From positions 23,652 through 87,651 of the forward strand of contig DAHUYQ010000065.1 of NCBI GenBank assembly GCA_027315115.1: a stretch of 64,000 bases of DNA. Direction: 5' to 3'. The translations under genes and the position numbers were made by a program. This stretch comes from Solirubrobacterales bacterium. GTDB lineage: Bacteria > Actinomycetota > Thermoleophilia > Solirubrobacterales > Solirubrobacteraceae. Positions 24,874-33,973 of this stretch are shown here, in pieces; within the stretch, counting starts at the first letter, position 1, and the number at the start of each line of letters is the position of its first letter. The notes beneath the pieces are model-generated. The model worked only from the letters and a program-made list of their open reading frames with translations, was not told the DNA's origin and searched no databases.

Positions 24874-26700
24874 TCAGCGGCTCAGAGCGGGCTCCGGGCA
24901 CGGCGCCCGGTGGAAGTACCAGAACACGGTGGCCACCCGCAGCAGGCCGTCGAGCCGATTGACGCGCTCCGCAGGCTCCGCCACCAGCAGCGACTGTACC
25001 CGCTCACGGCTGACCAGCTCCCACAGCGGAGAGTCGGCGTGGTCGAAGAGGCCGCTGATCAGCGGCATGTTCTGCTCCAGCCAGCCCGCCATGAACGGCG
25101 GCTTGCTCTCCTCCCCGCGGCTCGACTGCGACGAGTGGCGTAGGCGGGCGAGCACGTATCCGGCTGTCTTGCGCGTCGCGCGCCAGGACGCCAGGTGCGG
25201 GTTGGCGCTCGCCGGAGGGTCCTCGTAGGGATGCCGGTACAGCTCGGGCGACACTCGCTCCAGAAGCTGGTGAAAAGGCAGCTCGACATAGCGTTCGGCG
25301 GGCGACATGCGCAGACAGTACTCGGCATACAGGCGGCTGCAAAACGGGGTGAAGAGATCATCCCAGGCAGCGGTCCGACGAAAGGCGGTCGCCGCATGAC
25401 AGCCGATGCGCTCAAAGGCAAAGAAGAGATCCGCCACCTCGTTTGCCCTCCAGCCCTCGGCGAGGCGATCGTCGAAGAAGGCGCCGATCGAAGCATCGAG
25501 CAGCGAGCGGGCCGCTGGCGTCAACAGGTCGCGGCAGGCGCTGGCCTTCATCCCCAGGACGCGCCGCTGGACGGCGGTCATGGTTCCGAGCACGGGCACG
25601 TTGGCCGCTGCGATCGTGTTGTCGTAGGGACCGTTGCGGCCGATCTCACCGCCGACCCCGGAGACCTTCACGCCGATTCCGGCGACCTGCGCGGCACCGC
25701 CGCGCGGATCTCGTGGCTGCAGGTAGTCGATCATCTGCCTGAGGTCCGACATCCCGTCGGTCTGCCTTACGAGCCGCTCGGCGACGCTCGTCCAGTCCAT
25801 TTCGCCACAGTCAGACAGTCCGAGCGACTCGTAGGGCAGCCCGAACCGTCGTGCCAGCGCGTGGCCCCAGAGGACATCGTCGTCCGCTGGGTCGCCGATC
25901 GTGTAACAGGAGACATCGATGTCGGCAGCACGGACGAGGGCTAGAGCCATGCGGCTGTCGCGTCCAGCGGTGACTGCGCAGTGCACCGGAGCCAGGTCGC
26001 CCAGCGCGCTCGCGGTCATCTCTGTCATGCCATGGGCAAGCTCAACGGGCCCGACGTCAGGCGCCTCGCGACGAATCTCGCGTGGCCCGAACCGCAGGCG
26101 GGATGTGATCCTGCCACCGTGGACCTCGTGCCTGCCGCCGCCCGCCAGCGCCACCAAGCCGTCGAGCAGCGTCGTCCTGGCTGTCGCCCAGCCAAGCCCG
26201 ATCATCGAGGCGACGCCAAGCGGATCAGGCGTCTGAAGACCGAGAAGCCCACGGATCACCCCGACGCTGTTGCTGATGAGCGCACCGTTGCGACGTCGCG
26301 CGACGAACACCGGCACGAGACCAAAGGCATCCAACTGCAGCTCGACGCGCTCCCGGGCAAGATCGAGACGTGCGGCACAGAACTGGCCCTCCAGATCGCC
26401 GGCCCAGGTACTCCACCCGCCTGCCAGAGCGGCAGCATCGTGGCCTCGATGCGCACCTGAGGGATCGACCGGAAGGCCGTCCAGCAGCGTGATCGTCTCG
26501 GCGTCGCGAGCGAGGTAGCGTCTCGGCGCCGCCTGCGCGCCGTGATGAACGCCTGCCGCCGCCAGAGCGCCGGCTGGCGAGGTCGCCAGCCACGCGGTCT
26601 CAGGATCGAGACCAAACCCCTGCCCCTCCACGAGCAGCGCCCGTCGGAGATCTTCCGCCCGGACGCTCGGGATGTCCGTTGCTATCGCGAAGAGGTGCAA
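24874..26700 (-). CDS. asparagine-synthase-related protein
   Basis: About 608 residues with the layout of class-B asparagine synthetases: an N-terminal Ntn-hydrolase-like domain (GGWSTWAGDLEGQF, FVARRRNGALISNS) and a C-terminal ATP pyrophosphatase domain with a PP-loop variant, VTAGRDSRMALAL. The N-terminal nucleophile Cys of glutaminase domains is not present at any plausible start, so it may use ammonia or another amine donor. Homologues in exopolysaccharide loci are thought to amidate uronic acids, though their substrates are mostly unknown. The start is doubtful: I use TTG 26700, as no ATG/GTG lies between it and the upstream gene; GTG 26631 is an alternative. Confidence 0.7.
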   Translation of the reverse strand: MHLFAIATDIPSVRAEDLRRALLVEGQGFGLDPETAWLATSPAGALAAAGVHHGAQAAPRRYLARDAETITLLDGLPVDPSGAHRGHDAAALAGGWSTWAGDLEGQFCAARLDLARERVELQLDAFGLVPVFVARRRNGALISNSVGVIRGLLGLQTPDPLGVASMIGLGWATARTTLLDGLVALAGGGRHEVHGGRITSRLRFGPREIRREAPDVGPVELAHGMTEMTASALGDLAPVHCAVTAGRDSRMALALVRAADIDVSCYTIGDPADDDVLWGHALARRFGLPYESLGLSDCGEMDWTSVAERLVRQTDGMSDLRQMIDYLQPRDPRGGAAQVAGIGVKVSGVGGEIGRNGPYDNTIAAANVPVLGTMTAVQRRVLGMKASACRDLLTPAARSLLDASIGAFFDDRLAEGWRANEVADLFFAFERIGCHAATAFRRTAAWDDLFTPFCSRLYAEYCLRMSPAERYVELPFHQLLERVSPELYRHPYEDPPASANPHLASWRATRKTAGYVLARLRHSSQSSRGEESKPPFMAGWLEQNMPLISGLFDHADSPLWELVSRERVQSLLVAEPAERVNRLDGLLRVATVFWYFHRAPCPEPALSR

Positions 26701-26762
26701 GATCTTGGCCCCTGGCGCCCATGTTATCGGCGTGTTACGGCAGCATGCCGGCAGGCGCGTCT

Positions 26763-28211
26763 TTACACCGGCCGCTCGCGCCTGACGATCAGGCGGACGT
26801 CGGCAGGCGCGACCGCGCGCAACGCCAGCAACAGCGCCGGATAGCCGAGGCAGGTGCCCACCGCGAGCACGAACAGCGATGCGCCAACGCCGTGCAACGC
26901 CGCGAGCCCCGCCCAGAGCAGCGCCGCGGCAACCACGGTGCGCCCGATCCGACCCGGCTTCGGGAACGCCAGCGAGAGCCTGCGCATGATCATCGCGGTG
27001 CTCACCGAGAGCACGACAAGCTCGGTCAGAAGAGTCATCCAGGCCGCCCCGGCAAAGCCCAGGGCGGGAATGAGGGCGAGGTTGCCCGCCACATTGACGA
27101 TCAGCGTCAGGAGGCTGGCGAGCATCATCTGTCGCTGCATGCCCAACGTCACGAGCAGGTTGTCCGTCAGATAGCCGAAGCACATCAACGTGAAGGCGCC
27201 GACGAGAATCGGCAGCACGCTCGCTGCGGGCACGAATTCAGGACCGAACACCAACCTCACGATCTGCTGCGAGCCAACCAGCGTGAAAGCAAGCCCACCA
27301 AGGGACATCACCGCCATCAGCTCCGCGGTCAGACGAGCGGCACGGAACATTCGCTGCCTGCTGTCAGGCCACGCCGCCGCGATCACGGGCGCGAGCGTGG
27401 TGAGGATGGAGATCGGAATGAACTGCGCTTGTTCGATCAGCGTGTAGACGCTCCCATAGAGGCCCGCCGAGCCTGCCCCCAACATCCCGAAGACGATCAC
27501 CTGGTCGATGCGCCCGTATGCGATCACAAGCAGTCCGGAGACGCCGACCGGCAGCGCTGCTCTAACCAGAGAGCCAAGCCTCGTGCGAGGCAGGCCAGGC
27601 CAGCCGCCCAGCAGGCGCAGTGCGACAACCGCACCAACCACGGCGCAGATCACGTTGGTCACAGCCATCGCGATCGCGAGCGCGACCATCCCGGCACCGG
27701 AGAGATAGATGATCGCCACTCCGGCCCCCCACAGCACGCTCCGCAGGGTCAGGATGATCATCGGCACCCGATTGTTGACCTGCAGCTCGAAGACGAGCTG
27801 CAACGGCCGCAGACCGCTCAACGGGCTGGAGGCCACGAGAATCAGGCCCGACAGCAGCATCGCATGGCTCTGCTGCAGCAGCAGAATCGCACCGCACGAA
27901 GTGATCGCCACAGGGCCGATCGCGCCCAAGCGCAGCAGCACCGCGCTGCCGATCCATTCCCGCTCCTGCTCGGGCCGCCGCGCCGCCTCGCGCAAAGCGA
28001 TCGTTTCGATGCCGAGGTTCGCGAAGAAGGCGACGAGCGATAGCGCGACGAACATCGTCGACCACTCCCCGTAGCCCTCCTTGCCGAGAGTCCGCGCGAC
28101 CAGCGCCGTCACGACCGCTCCGAGCCCAAGATTGAGGATGCGAACGACGACCTGCATCGCGATGTCCCTTGCGGCACGTTGCCGTGTTGCGTTGCGTGCT
28201 GAGGTGGACAT
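26763..28211 (-). CDS. Wzx-type polysaccharide flippase (MOP superfamily)
   Basis: A 482-residue integral membrane protein with about 12-14 hydrophobic helices and the MOP/Polysacc_synt hallmarks: TLGKEGYGEWST after the first helix and LGMLGAGSAGLYGSVYTLIEQ-like segments in the middle. It should move the undecaprenyl-linked repeat unit across the membrane. ATG 28211 is used; an upstream extension to 28283 is unlikely to be real. It is the first gene of the minus-strand run ending at 23644 and lies divergent to the exported-protein operon. The gap 28212-28429 contains an imperfect GGGTCTG/CAGACC hairpin close to the opposite gene but no other gene. Confidence 0.85.
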   Translation of the reverse strand: MSTSARNATRQRAARDIAMQVVVRILNLGLGAVVTALVARTLGKEGYGEWSTMFVALSLVAFFANLGIETIALREAARRPEQEREWIGSAVLLRLGAIGPVAITSCGAILLLQQSHAMLLSGLILVASSPLSGLRPLQLVFELQVNNRVPMIILTLRSVLWGAGVAIIYLSGAGMVALAIAMAVTNVICAVVGAVVALRLLGGWPGLPRTRLGSLVRAALPVGVSGLLVIAYGRIDQVIVFGMLGAGSAGLYGSVYTLIEQAQFIPISILTTLAPVIAAAWPDSRQRMFRAARLTAELMAVMSLGGLAFTLVGSQQIVRLVFGPEFVPAASVLPILVGAFTLMCFGYLTDNLLVTLGMQRQMMLASLLTLIVNVAGNLALIPALGFAGAAWMTLLTELVVLSVSTAMIMRRLSLAFPKPGRIGRTVVAAALLWAGLAALHGVGASLFVLAVGTCLGYPALLLALRAVAPADVRLIVRRERPV

Positions 28212-28429
28212 GACGAGTTCGTCGCGTGCGCAGACGGACACAATCGTAGCCCCGAGCGACGTGCCGAGACCCAACGCCGTCATACGGGCCGCCGTTCCAA
28301 CATGCGGTTACTTTGATGGGCTATTGCGAAAGCTCCGGTATGCTTCGCCTCGACAAGAGCTGCGGCCAACCAAAGGCCGGGTCCGCCGGGTCTGCGGCTC
28401 GCGACATCCCAGACCGAGGAGCATCGTCC

Positions 28430-28876
28430 ATGCGCACAATGAGAAGCCTGCGCGTAGCCACCGCCATCGGCGTGGTCTCCGTGCTGGCCGGCGCTGTCGT
28501 CGCCTACGCCTACTTCACATCCAAAGGCTCGGGCGTAGGTCACGCGAGCGTCGGCACCGCAAACGCAACGGTAAAGATAGTCGGCACCGTAGAAGGAGAA
28601 CTCTATCCCGGTGGCACGCCAGCGAAAGTGAAACTCGCGATCAAGAACGAAGGATCGTCGTCGGCACAGGTCCACGAAGTCATCCTTGACAAAGTCACGA
28701 GCAGCAAAGCAGGATGCACGGTGTCCGCCTTCACGATGGCGGCCGTGACCGTAAACAAGACACTCGCACCCGGCGGCGAAACGAGCAGCGAAGGCGAGCT
28801 GGACATGGCCAACACCGAAGAAGACCAGGATGAATGCCAGGGCGCCGAACTGACCTTGGCATTCGAAAGCAACTAG
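28430..28876 (+). CDS. small exported protein with SipW-type N-terminus
   Basis: A 148-residue protein with a short basic start, one hydrophobic helix (VATAIGVVSVLAGAVVAYAY) and then FTSKGSGVGHASVGTAN, a pattern like the secreted TasA/camelysin-type proteins processed by SipW signal peptidases. The mature part is a beta-rich domain with two cysteines (GCTVS, DECQG) that could form a disulfide. The ribosome site GAGGAG lies 8 bp before ATG 28430. It opens a three-gene set of exported proteins and is probably a surface or matrix component. No enzymatic motif is visible. GAA and GCA codons are unusually common. Confidence 0.7.
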   Translation: MRTMRSLRVATAIGVVSVLAGAVVAYAYFTSKGSGVGHASVGTANATVKIVGTVEGELYPGGTPAKVKLAIKNEGSSSAQVHEVILDKVTSSKAGCTVSAFTMAAVTVNKTLAPGGETSSEGELDMANTEEDQDECQGAELTLAFESN

Positions 28877-28911
28877 CCAGCGACGATCTACGCGCACCGG
28901 AGTCGACGGGA

Positions 28912-29793
28912 GTGCCGTTGCCACGGCCATCTGATCCTCCGCCGACCTGGCGGCAGACCGTCCGCACGCGACTGTCGTCGATCGGCCGCAGCCAGGTGCC
29001 GTTCCGCTGCGCGCTGCTGGGCATCGCCGCGTTGGCACTCACGCTCGCCGCACCCTGGCAAGCCCTTCGCATCAGACCACATCGGCAGGCGCGCAACTCA
29101 AGGCAACTGCCCTCCGCACCGACGCACATCGCAGGACCACGAAGCGCCACCTACAGTCATCAGGCGCGGTTTCTCTGGCGAGCACCGCAGCTTCCAGTGC
29201 GCGGCTTCCGCTGCCGACTCGACCGCCGAAGCCTGACACGCTGCCAGAGCGGGATCGTCTATCGCCATCTCAGAGCCGGGTGGCACTCGTTCACCGTGCT
29301 CGCCATGGACGGCGATGGCCATCTGGTCGCGGGCGTTGGCAACCTTGGCGCCGCGCCGCCGTCGTGGCGGTGGCGGATCATGCCGTCAACCGGCGGGGTG
29401 ACGGTGGCTGGAAACGCGGCGTCGCCCCTCTATCCCGGAGCGGCGCCTTCCAGGCTGGACCTGATCATCTTCAACCACAGAGACGCTCCCGTCCTGGTGA
29501 AGCACCTCACGGTGACCATCAAAACGGTCGAAGCGCCGCACAACAGCGCTTCCAGCAAATGTACGAGCGCCGACTTTGCCGCTCGCGCCTATGGAGGTCC
29601 ACCCTTCCTCGCGCCGGTCGGGACAAGCACGCTGCGCAAGGATCGCGTCCCGGAACGCCTGTGGCCGACACTGCAGATGCTGGACCTGCCAGTCAACCAA
29701 GACGGGTGTGCAGAAGCTCGACTGAAGCTTGCCTACAACAGCATCTTCGCCACACAGAAGCGTCGGGCTCCCTTGGGAAAGGCGCACCGATGA
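28912..29793 (+). CDS. membrane-anchored surface protein, function unknown
   Basis: A 293-residue protein beginning at GTG 28912, 35 bp after the preceding gene. A single hydrophobic segment (about 30-50) is followed by a Cys-containing module (FRCRLDRRSLTRCQSG), like the extracellular repeats seen in actinobacterial Ig-like surface proteins, and then by a C-terminal half (about 165-293). That half resembles the mature domain of the gene before it, including SPLYPGAAPSRLDLIIFN against ELYPGGTPAKVKLAIKN. The two are probably paralogous domains. Its stop overlaps the next start (ATGA). Likely exported; no catalytic residues recognised. Confidence 0.6.
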   Translation: MPLPRPSDPPPTWRQTVRTRLSSIGRSQVPFRCALLGIAALALTLAAPWQALRIRPHRQARNSRQLPSAPTHIAGPRSATYSHQARFLWRAPQLPVRGFRCRLDRRSLTRCQSGIVYRHLRAGWHSFTVLAMDGDGHLVAGVGNLGAAPPSWRWRIMPSTGGVTVAGNAASPLYPGAAPSRLDLIIFNHRDAPVLVKHLTVTIKTVEAPHNSASSKCTSADFAARAYGGPPFLAPVGTSTLRKDRVPERLWPTLQMLDLPVNQDGCAEARLKLAYNSIFATQKRRAPLGKAHR

Positions 29794-31538
29794 GGCGCCG
29801 ACCCCGATCTCGCCGCGCTTTCGCAACCCTCGTACTATGCCTGCCGCTCGCGGCTGCGATCTGCGCATCCGACGCGACGAGCGCGCAGGGGTATCTCACC
29901 TCGACGGGAAGCGGGTCGGCACATGCGGCGATCGCGACACTCCACGCTCCCGGCTCCGCAAAAGCCGCGGTCACAGAAGCGGGAGTACGCGTAACCTGGA
30001 AACCCTCCACGATCTCTGCAGGCAACTACGCCACGAGCTACACGGTGGCACGGTACAGCTCCGCGGGGATATATCTCGCGCAGGCGACGTGCGGCACCGT
30101 GCTCGCAACTGGCGAAGAAACGTCGGCGAGCACGATCGAATGCACAGATGAGCCCGGCCCCGGGTCCTTCGAGTACGCGATCACGGCTCGCTACAGAAGC
30201 TGGACGGCGACCCCGGTCCAGACCGAAGCGGCCACCTTCTACACCTCCTCGACGACCCTTGCGAGCTCCGCCGATCCCACGACGCCCAACAGCCCGGTGA
30301 CCTATGCCGCGACGGTGGAAGTCGCGCCTTCGGGAACGCCCGGAGGCGCTGTGCGCTTCACCGAAGCAGGCACCACGATAGGCGAATGCGCGGAAGTGCG
30401 ACTGACCGCGACGGCCCCTTACCGCGCTACCTGCGACGTCGAATACGCAGCTACCGGCTCCCACTTGGTAGTTGCGGAATACCTAGGTGACGGCACGCAT
30501 CCATCATCGAGCTCTGCGGCGCTGTCTGAGGAAGTCGCCAACCCTCCCAACGGACCGCTGACGGCGCTCGCGCCCGCTTCTGTGCCCTCCGGCGCAGGCC
30601 CCGCACGCGTTGTCGTCTCACCTGACGGCAAGAACGTCTATGTTACAAATCGCAGTGAAGGCACGGTCTCGCAATACGCCCGCAATCTGACCACGGGCGC
30701 CCTCATTGCGCTCTCCACCCCGACCGTGGCGTCCGGCGCCAAACCGGAGGGGATCGCCGTTACTCCCAATGGAGAGTACGTATACGTCGCCAACCTGGGT
30801 TCCAACTCGGTCTCCGAGTACTCGCGCAACGCGACAACCGGCGCGCTTGCGCCGCTTGCGACCGCTTCAGCGCCAGCCGAAAGCGAGCCGATCGGCGTCG
30901 CAGTCAGCCCCAACGGTGAAAACGTCTACGTGGCGGAGTCCGAAAGCGAAGAAGTGTCGGAGTACAAGATCGACGCGGAAACCGGCGAGCTGACGCCCCT
31001 CGCGACAGGCACGCTCGGTGCTGAAGCCAACGCTCATGGCGTCGCCGTCAGCCCGGACGGCAACAGCGTGTACGTGAGCAACTACGGCTCAGGCACCGTG
31101 AGCATGTACAGCGTAGGGAGCGAAGGCGCGCTGAGCTCGGTTGGCACAGTCAAAGCCGGCACCAACCCACACGACCTGGTCGTATCGCCAGATGGTACAA
31201 GCGTCTATGTGGCGGACAACGCCTCGGCAGGCGCGGTCCAAGTCTTCTCGCGCAACCTCACCAGCGGAGCGCTCACTTTCATCGCCAGCGTACCCGCCGG
31301 GAAATACTCAGAATGTGTCGCGGTCAGCCCGGATGGCGAAGATGTCTACGTCACCAACGAGATCTCCGGTACGGTCTCGCAATACGCCCGCGCCGCCGAA
31401 GACGGCGCTCTCACCGCGCTTGCGCCGACGTATGTGGGCTCTGGCGAACTTCCCGAAGGCATCGCCATATCGCCGGATGGAAAAAGCGTCTACGTAGCGA
31501 ACAGCGGCTCGAGCTCCATCTCCCAGTACGAACGCTGA
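29790..31538 (+). CDS. secreted Ig-like plus seven-bladed YVTN beta-propeller protein
   Basis: A 582-residue protein. A signal peptide is at about 1-33; an Ig-like domain of the Big_3_5 kind is at about 150-250 (SSADPTTPNSPVTYAATV). From about 258 to the end there are seven repeats of about 40 residues, each with a V-V-SPDG/N-x-x-VYV-N core and a TTGAL/DGAL turn, giving a complete seven-bladed propeller (lactonase/YVTN type). The catalytic residues of 6-phosphogluconolactonase are not evident, so binding or adhesion is more likely. ATG 29790 overlaps the upstream stop. It completes a three-gene surface operon inside the polysaccharide locus and may anchor or organise the matrix. Confidence 0.75.
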   Translation: MRRRPRSRRAFATLVLCLPLAAAICASDATSAQGYLTSTGSGSAHAAIATLHAPGSAKAAVTEAGVRVTWKPSTISAGNYATSYTVARYSSAGIYLAQATCGTVLATGEETSASTIECTDEPGPGSFEYAITARYRSWTATPVQTEAATFYTSSTTLASSADPTTPNSPVTYAATVEVAPSGTPGGAVRFTEAGTTIGECAEVRLTATAPYRATCDVEYAATGSHLVVAEYLGDGTHPSSSSAALSEEVANPPNGPLTALAPASVPSGAGPARVVVSPDGKNVYVTNRSEGTVSQYARNLTTGALIALSTPTVASGAKPEGIAVTPNGEYVYVANLGSNSVSEYSRNATTGALAPLATASAPAESEPIGVAVSPNGENVYVAESESEEVSEYKIDAETGELTPLATGTLGAEANAHGVAVSPDGNSVYVSNYGSGTVSMYSVGSEGALSSVGTVKAGTNPHDLVVSPDGTSVYVADNASAGAVQVFSRNLTSGALTFIASVPAGKYSECVAVSPDGEDVYVTNEISGTVSQYARAAEDGALTALAPTYVGSGELPEGIAISPDGKSVYVANSGSSSISQYER

Positions 31539-31540
31539 AG

Positions 31541-32674
31541 CTACGCCACGCCCCTGCCCGGAGGGTCGATACCAAGGTTCGCTTCGACTGCGGCGATCGT
31601 ACGCCCGGGGTCGTGGCTCGCGCGCGTCGCCAGTCGCGCGTTTGCGCCCTCTCGCCGCCTGCGCACGGGGTCGTCTCGATACTGGGCCAACGCGCGAGCT
31701 AGCGCAACCGGATCGTGGGATGGCGAGACTATTGCGCCGGCGTCGGCGCACACGAGCCCCTCGGCACCCTCTGTGTCGGTGGCCACGACCGGCACGCCGA
31801 CGAGCTGCGCCATCACGATCACGCGTGGCTCCCCCTCTGTGGGACTCGGCGCGAACACGAGCAGGTCGCATGCCGAGAGAAAGCGCTCGACGTGCCCGCG
31901 GACGTTGGGCTCAAACCGGATGCGTTCTCCATGCACGGCTGCGCGCTCGCGCAGCGCCTGCTCATCCTCGCCCTCGCCGGCGAGCACGAGCAGCACGTCG
32001 CCTTCCAGATGGGCCATCGCGTCTATCACCACGTCATTGCGCTTGCGCTTCTGAAAGCGGGAGATGCACCCGATCACCATCGTCTGCTCAGCGACGCCCC
32101 ACTGGGCTCTCAACTGGCCACGGCCGATCGGATCGTGCTCGACCGCGTCCACGTCCACGAGATTGGGCACGACGTCGACCTTGGTCGCCGGCACGCCCGT
32201 GTCGATCACGGTGCGTCGCGTGCCCTCCGAGATCGCCACGATCCGATCTGCTCTGGCGGCCGCCAGAGCGTAGAGCAGGCGCGCAGGCCCCCTGCGCATC
32301 GGTGGCGGCACCGGGCCCCACTCTGCCCAGACGATTCGTCCGGTCAGACGCCGCGGGAGCAGCGCGCACAGCATCTGCTCCTTCTTGAAGTGCAGGAACA
32401 GAACGTCGATCGGACGCTCGGCCATCAACGCGGCCACCAGCCGCCCCAGGAGCCGCGGAGTCTGCAGGAAAAGCTTGATCGTCGTCCGACGCCCGAGCTT
32501 TGGGCCGAGGTCCACCGGCCGGGTGCGAACCCCAGTTCCGTCGGCGAGGTCGGGCAGGTTCGTGATCAACACGACATCGTGACCGCGACGTGCAAGAGCC
32601 TGCAGAAGATCGACGTTCGCGTACTCGGCGCCGCCCCGCTCGCTGGTCGTCTGGAGAGATACGACTTCTGTCAT
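31541..32674 (-). CDS. GT-B glycosyltransferase, family 4
   Basis: A 377-residue GT4 protein: N-terminal SLQTTSERGGAEYANV, VAISEGTRRTV, donor domain IGCISRFQKRKRNDVVIDAM, and FAPSPTEGEPRVIVMAQLVG followed by TEGAEGLV at the C-terminal active site. It ends 2 bp from the convergent propeller gene and follows the nucleotidyltransferase-2H gene by 42 bp in the same direction. Likely one step of repeat-unit assembly; sugars unknown. Confidence 0.85.
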   Translation of the reverse strand: MTEVVSLQTTSERGGAEYANVDLLQALARRGHDVVLITNLPDLADGTGVRTRPVDLGPKLGRRTTIKLFLQTPRLLGRLVAALMAERPIDVLFLHFKKEQMLCALLPRRLTGRIVWAEWGPVPPPMRRGPARLLYALAAARADRIVAISEGTRRTVIDTGVPATKVDVVPNLVDVDAVEHDPIGRGQLRAQWGVAEQTMVIGCISRFQKRKRNDVVIDAMAHLEGDVLLVLAGEGEDEQALRERAAVHGERIRFEPNVRGHVERFLSACDLLVFAPSPTEGEPRVIVMAQLVGVPVVATDTEGAEGLVCADAGAIVSPSHDPVALARALAQYRDDPVRRRREGANARLATRASHDPGRTIAAVEANLGIDPPGRGVA

Positions 32675-32716
32675 CGCGCGCTCATCGTAGGCGTCGATCG
32701 AGCAACGCGAAGTCGA

Positions 32717-33904
32717 TCATCGCCGCGAGCCGCTCTGCGCTCCCAGCGGAATGCGAGCGCTGCGAACCCAGCCGCGGCCTAGGCGACGCATCAGCCACAC
32801 CTCTTCGATGGGCGCGGTGATTGGCAGATGCTCCGCGATTCCGCTCGGCGCCTCGTCTCCGTATGACACTGTCAGGTGGGGCACGATCTCCTCGAACTCG
32901 CCTTCATAAGGCCGCACCTGGGGCCAGAGTGCCATCACGGCGTGGGTGATCGCCAGGAACGAGCTTGTGGGCTCAGGCTTGAGATAGACGACGTTTGGGA
33001 AGCGACCGATCGAGGACGCGGTGAGCTCGAACGCGGGCACGGCGGAAAGAGCGTCGGCCAGTCTGCGCCGCTCCCTCCTGCTCATCTCCCTGCTCCGCAG
33101 GAACGGGTACATCACCGTGATGTGGGCGGGCAGGCCACGGACACGCGCGGAAGGGTCCAGCAGGCGCTGTGCGGCAGGCACAGGCACGATCAGAGAGGTC
33201 GCCGCTCGACCCGTCAGCGACGCGGCAAGCGAAGCCGCTGCGCTCGATACGGTTGCAGCGATCGCTCTCATGCGGCGCGGTACGGCGGGAGTCGAAGCGT
33301 CAACCGCCGACTTGCGCAGGACCGCCAGGTCCTTGCGATCGACCCGTCGATGCCGATAGCTGGCGCGGTGTGTGATCTGGAACTCGCGCGAGACGCATGG
33401 CACCGGGGACCCGTCGATCATGCCGCTCGCAAACGCCCACTCCATAGATGCCGGCTCGATTGGCTGTAGGTCCACCGTGTGTCCAGCCAGCTCATGGTCG
33501 TGCATCACCACGCGCGAGAACAGCGGGCGGTCAGAGTCGACTCTGTAGTGCTCCTTGAAGCCAATCCGTTCGAGCAGGCTCACCGCGAGCGGAAGGTCCC
33601 CCGCGTCCACGAGCAGGTCGAGATCATCGTGGCTGCGGGTGCTCCGTCCGACCAGCGCATCCACTCCCCAACCTCCCCTGATCCAACACGAAACGTTCCC
33701 GGCGCCCAACGTGGAGATCACCTCGACCACGAGCTCCGCGGGAATCGGAGGGTTGCGGTAGACCAACTCGCTCAACCTCGAAGCGACTCTGTGCGACACG
33801 GGCAGCCGCCACGCGAGCGCATTCAACCGTCCCCGCAACAGATAGGCTCGCGGCGGCTCGAAGCTCGTCGCCTGATGGTCATACTTCCACTGGCTAGAAT
33901 GCAA
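32717..33904 (-). CDS. fusion of a nucleotidyltransferase domain and a 2H phosphoesterase (2'-5' RNA ligase-like) domain
   Basis: A 395-residue two-domain protein. The N-terminal part (about 55-195) is like aminoglycoside/lincosamide nucleotidyltransferases: WIRGGWGVDALVG, then HDDLDLLV with Asp94 and Asp96 as metal ligands and a third Asp145 in GHTVDLQ. The C-terminal part (about 235-385) has the two HxT motifs of 2H phosphoesterases, His261-Ile-Thr263 (AHITVMYPF) and His343-Leu-Thr345 (PHLTVSYGD). Both active sites look intact. One half would attach a nucleoside monophosphate and the other could cut a cyclic or 2',3'-type phosphodiester. The partner substrate is unknown. Its place among GTs suggests a phospho-modification of the glycan, though a resistance or RNA role is possible. 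Confidence 0.75.
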   Translation of the reverse strand: MHSSQWKYDHQATSFEPPRAYLLRGRLNALAWRLPVSHRVASRLSELVYRNPPIPAELVVEVISTLGAGNVSCWIRGGWGVDALVGRSTRSHDDLDLLVDAGDLPLAVSLLERIGFKEHYRVDSDRPLFSRVVMHDHELAGHTVDLQPIEPASMEWAFASGMIDGSPVPCVSREFQITHRASYRHRRVDRKDLAVLRKSAVDASTPAVPRRMRAIAATVSSAAASLAASLTGRAATSLIVPVPAAQRLLDPSARVRGLPAHITVMYPFLRSREMSRRERRRLADALSAVPAFELTASSIGRFPNVVYLKPEPTSSFLAITHAVMALWPQVRPYEGEFEEIVPHLTVSYGDEAPSGIAEHLPITAPIEEVWLMRRLGRGWVRSARIPLGAQSGSRR

Positions 33905-33973
33905 AGCGGCCAGACCTTAGCATGCTCACGCCTGGTCTCTGTGCTGCAGAACAGGCTCGCACGGCGGGATAGG

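Noticed and set aside
28340..28429. Second c-di-GMP riboswitch in front of the small exported protein
   Set aside because: It has a GGGTCTG/CAGACC hairpin and a CAAAGGCC stretch, but no GCAAAGCC signature and no GNRA hairpin in the right order.
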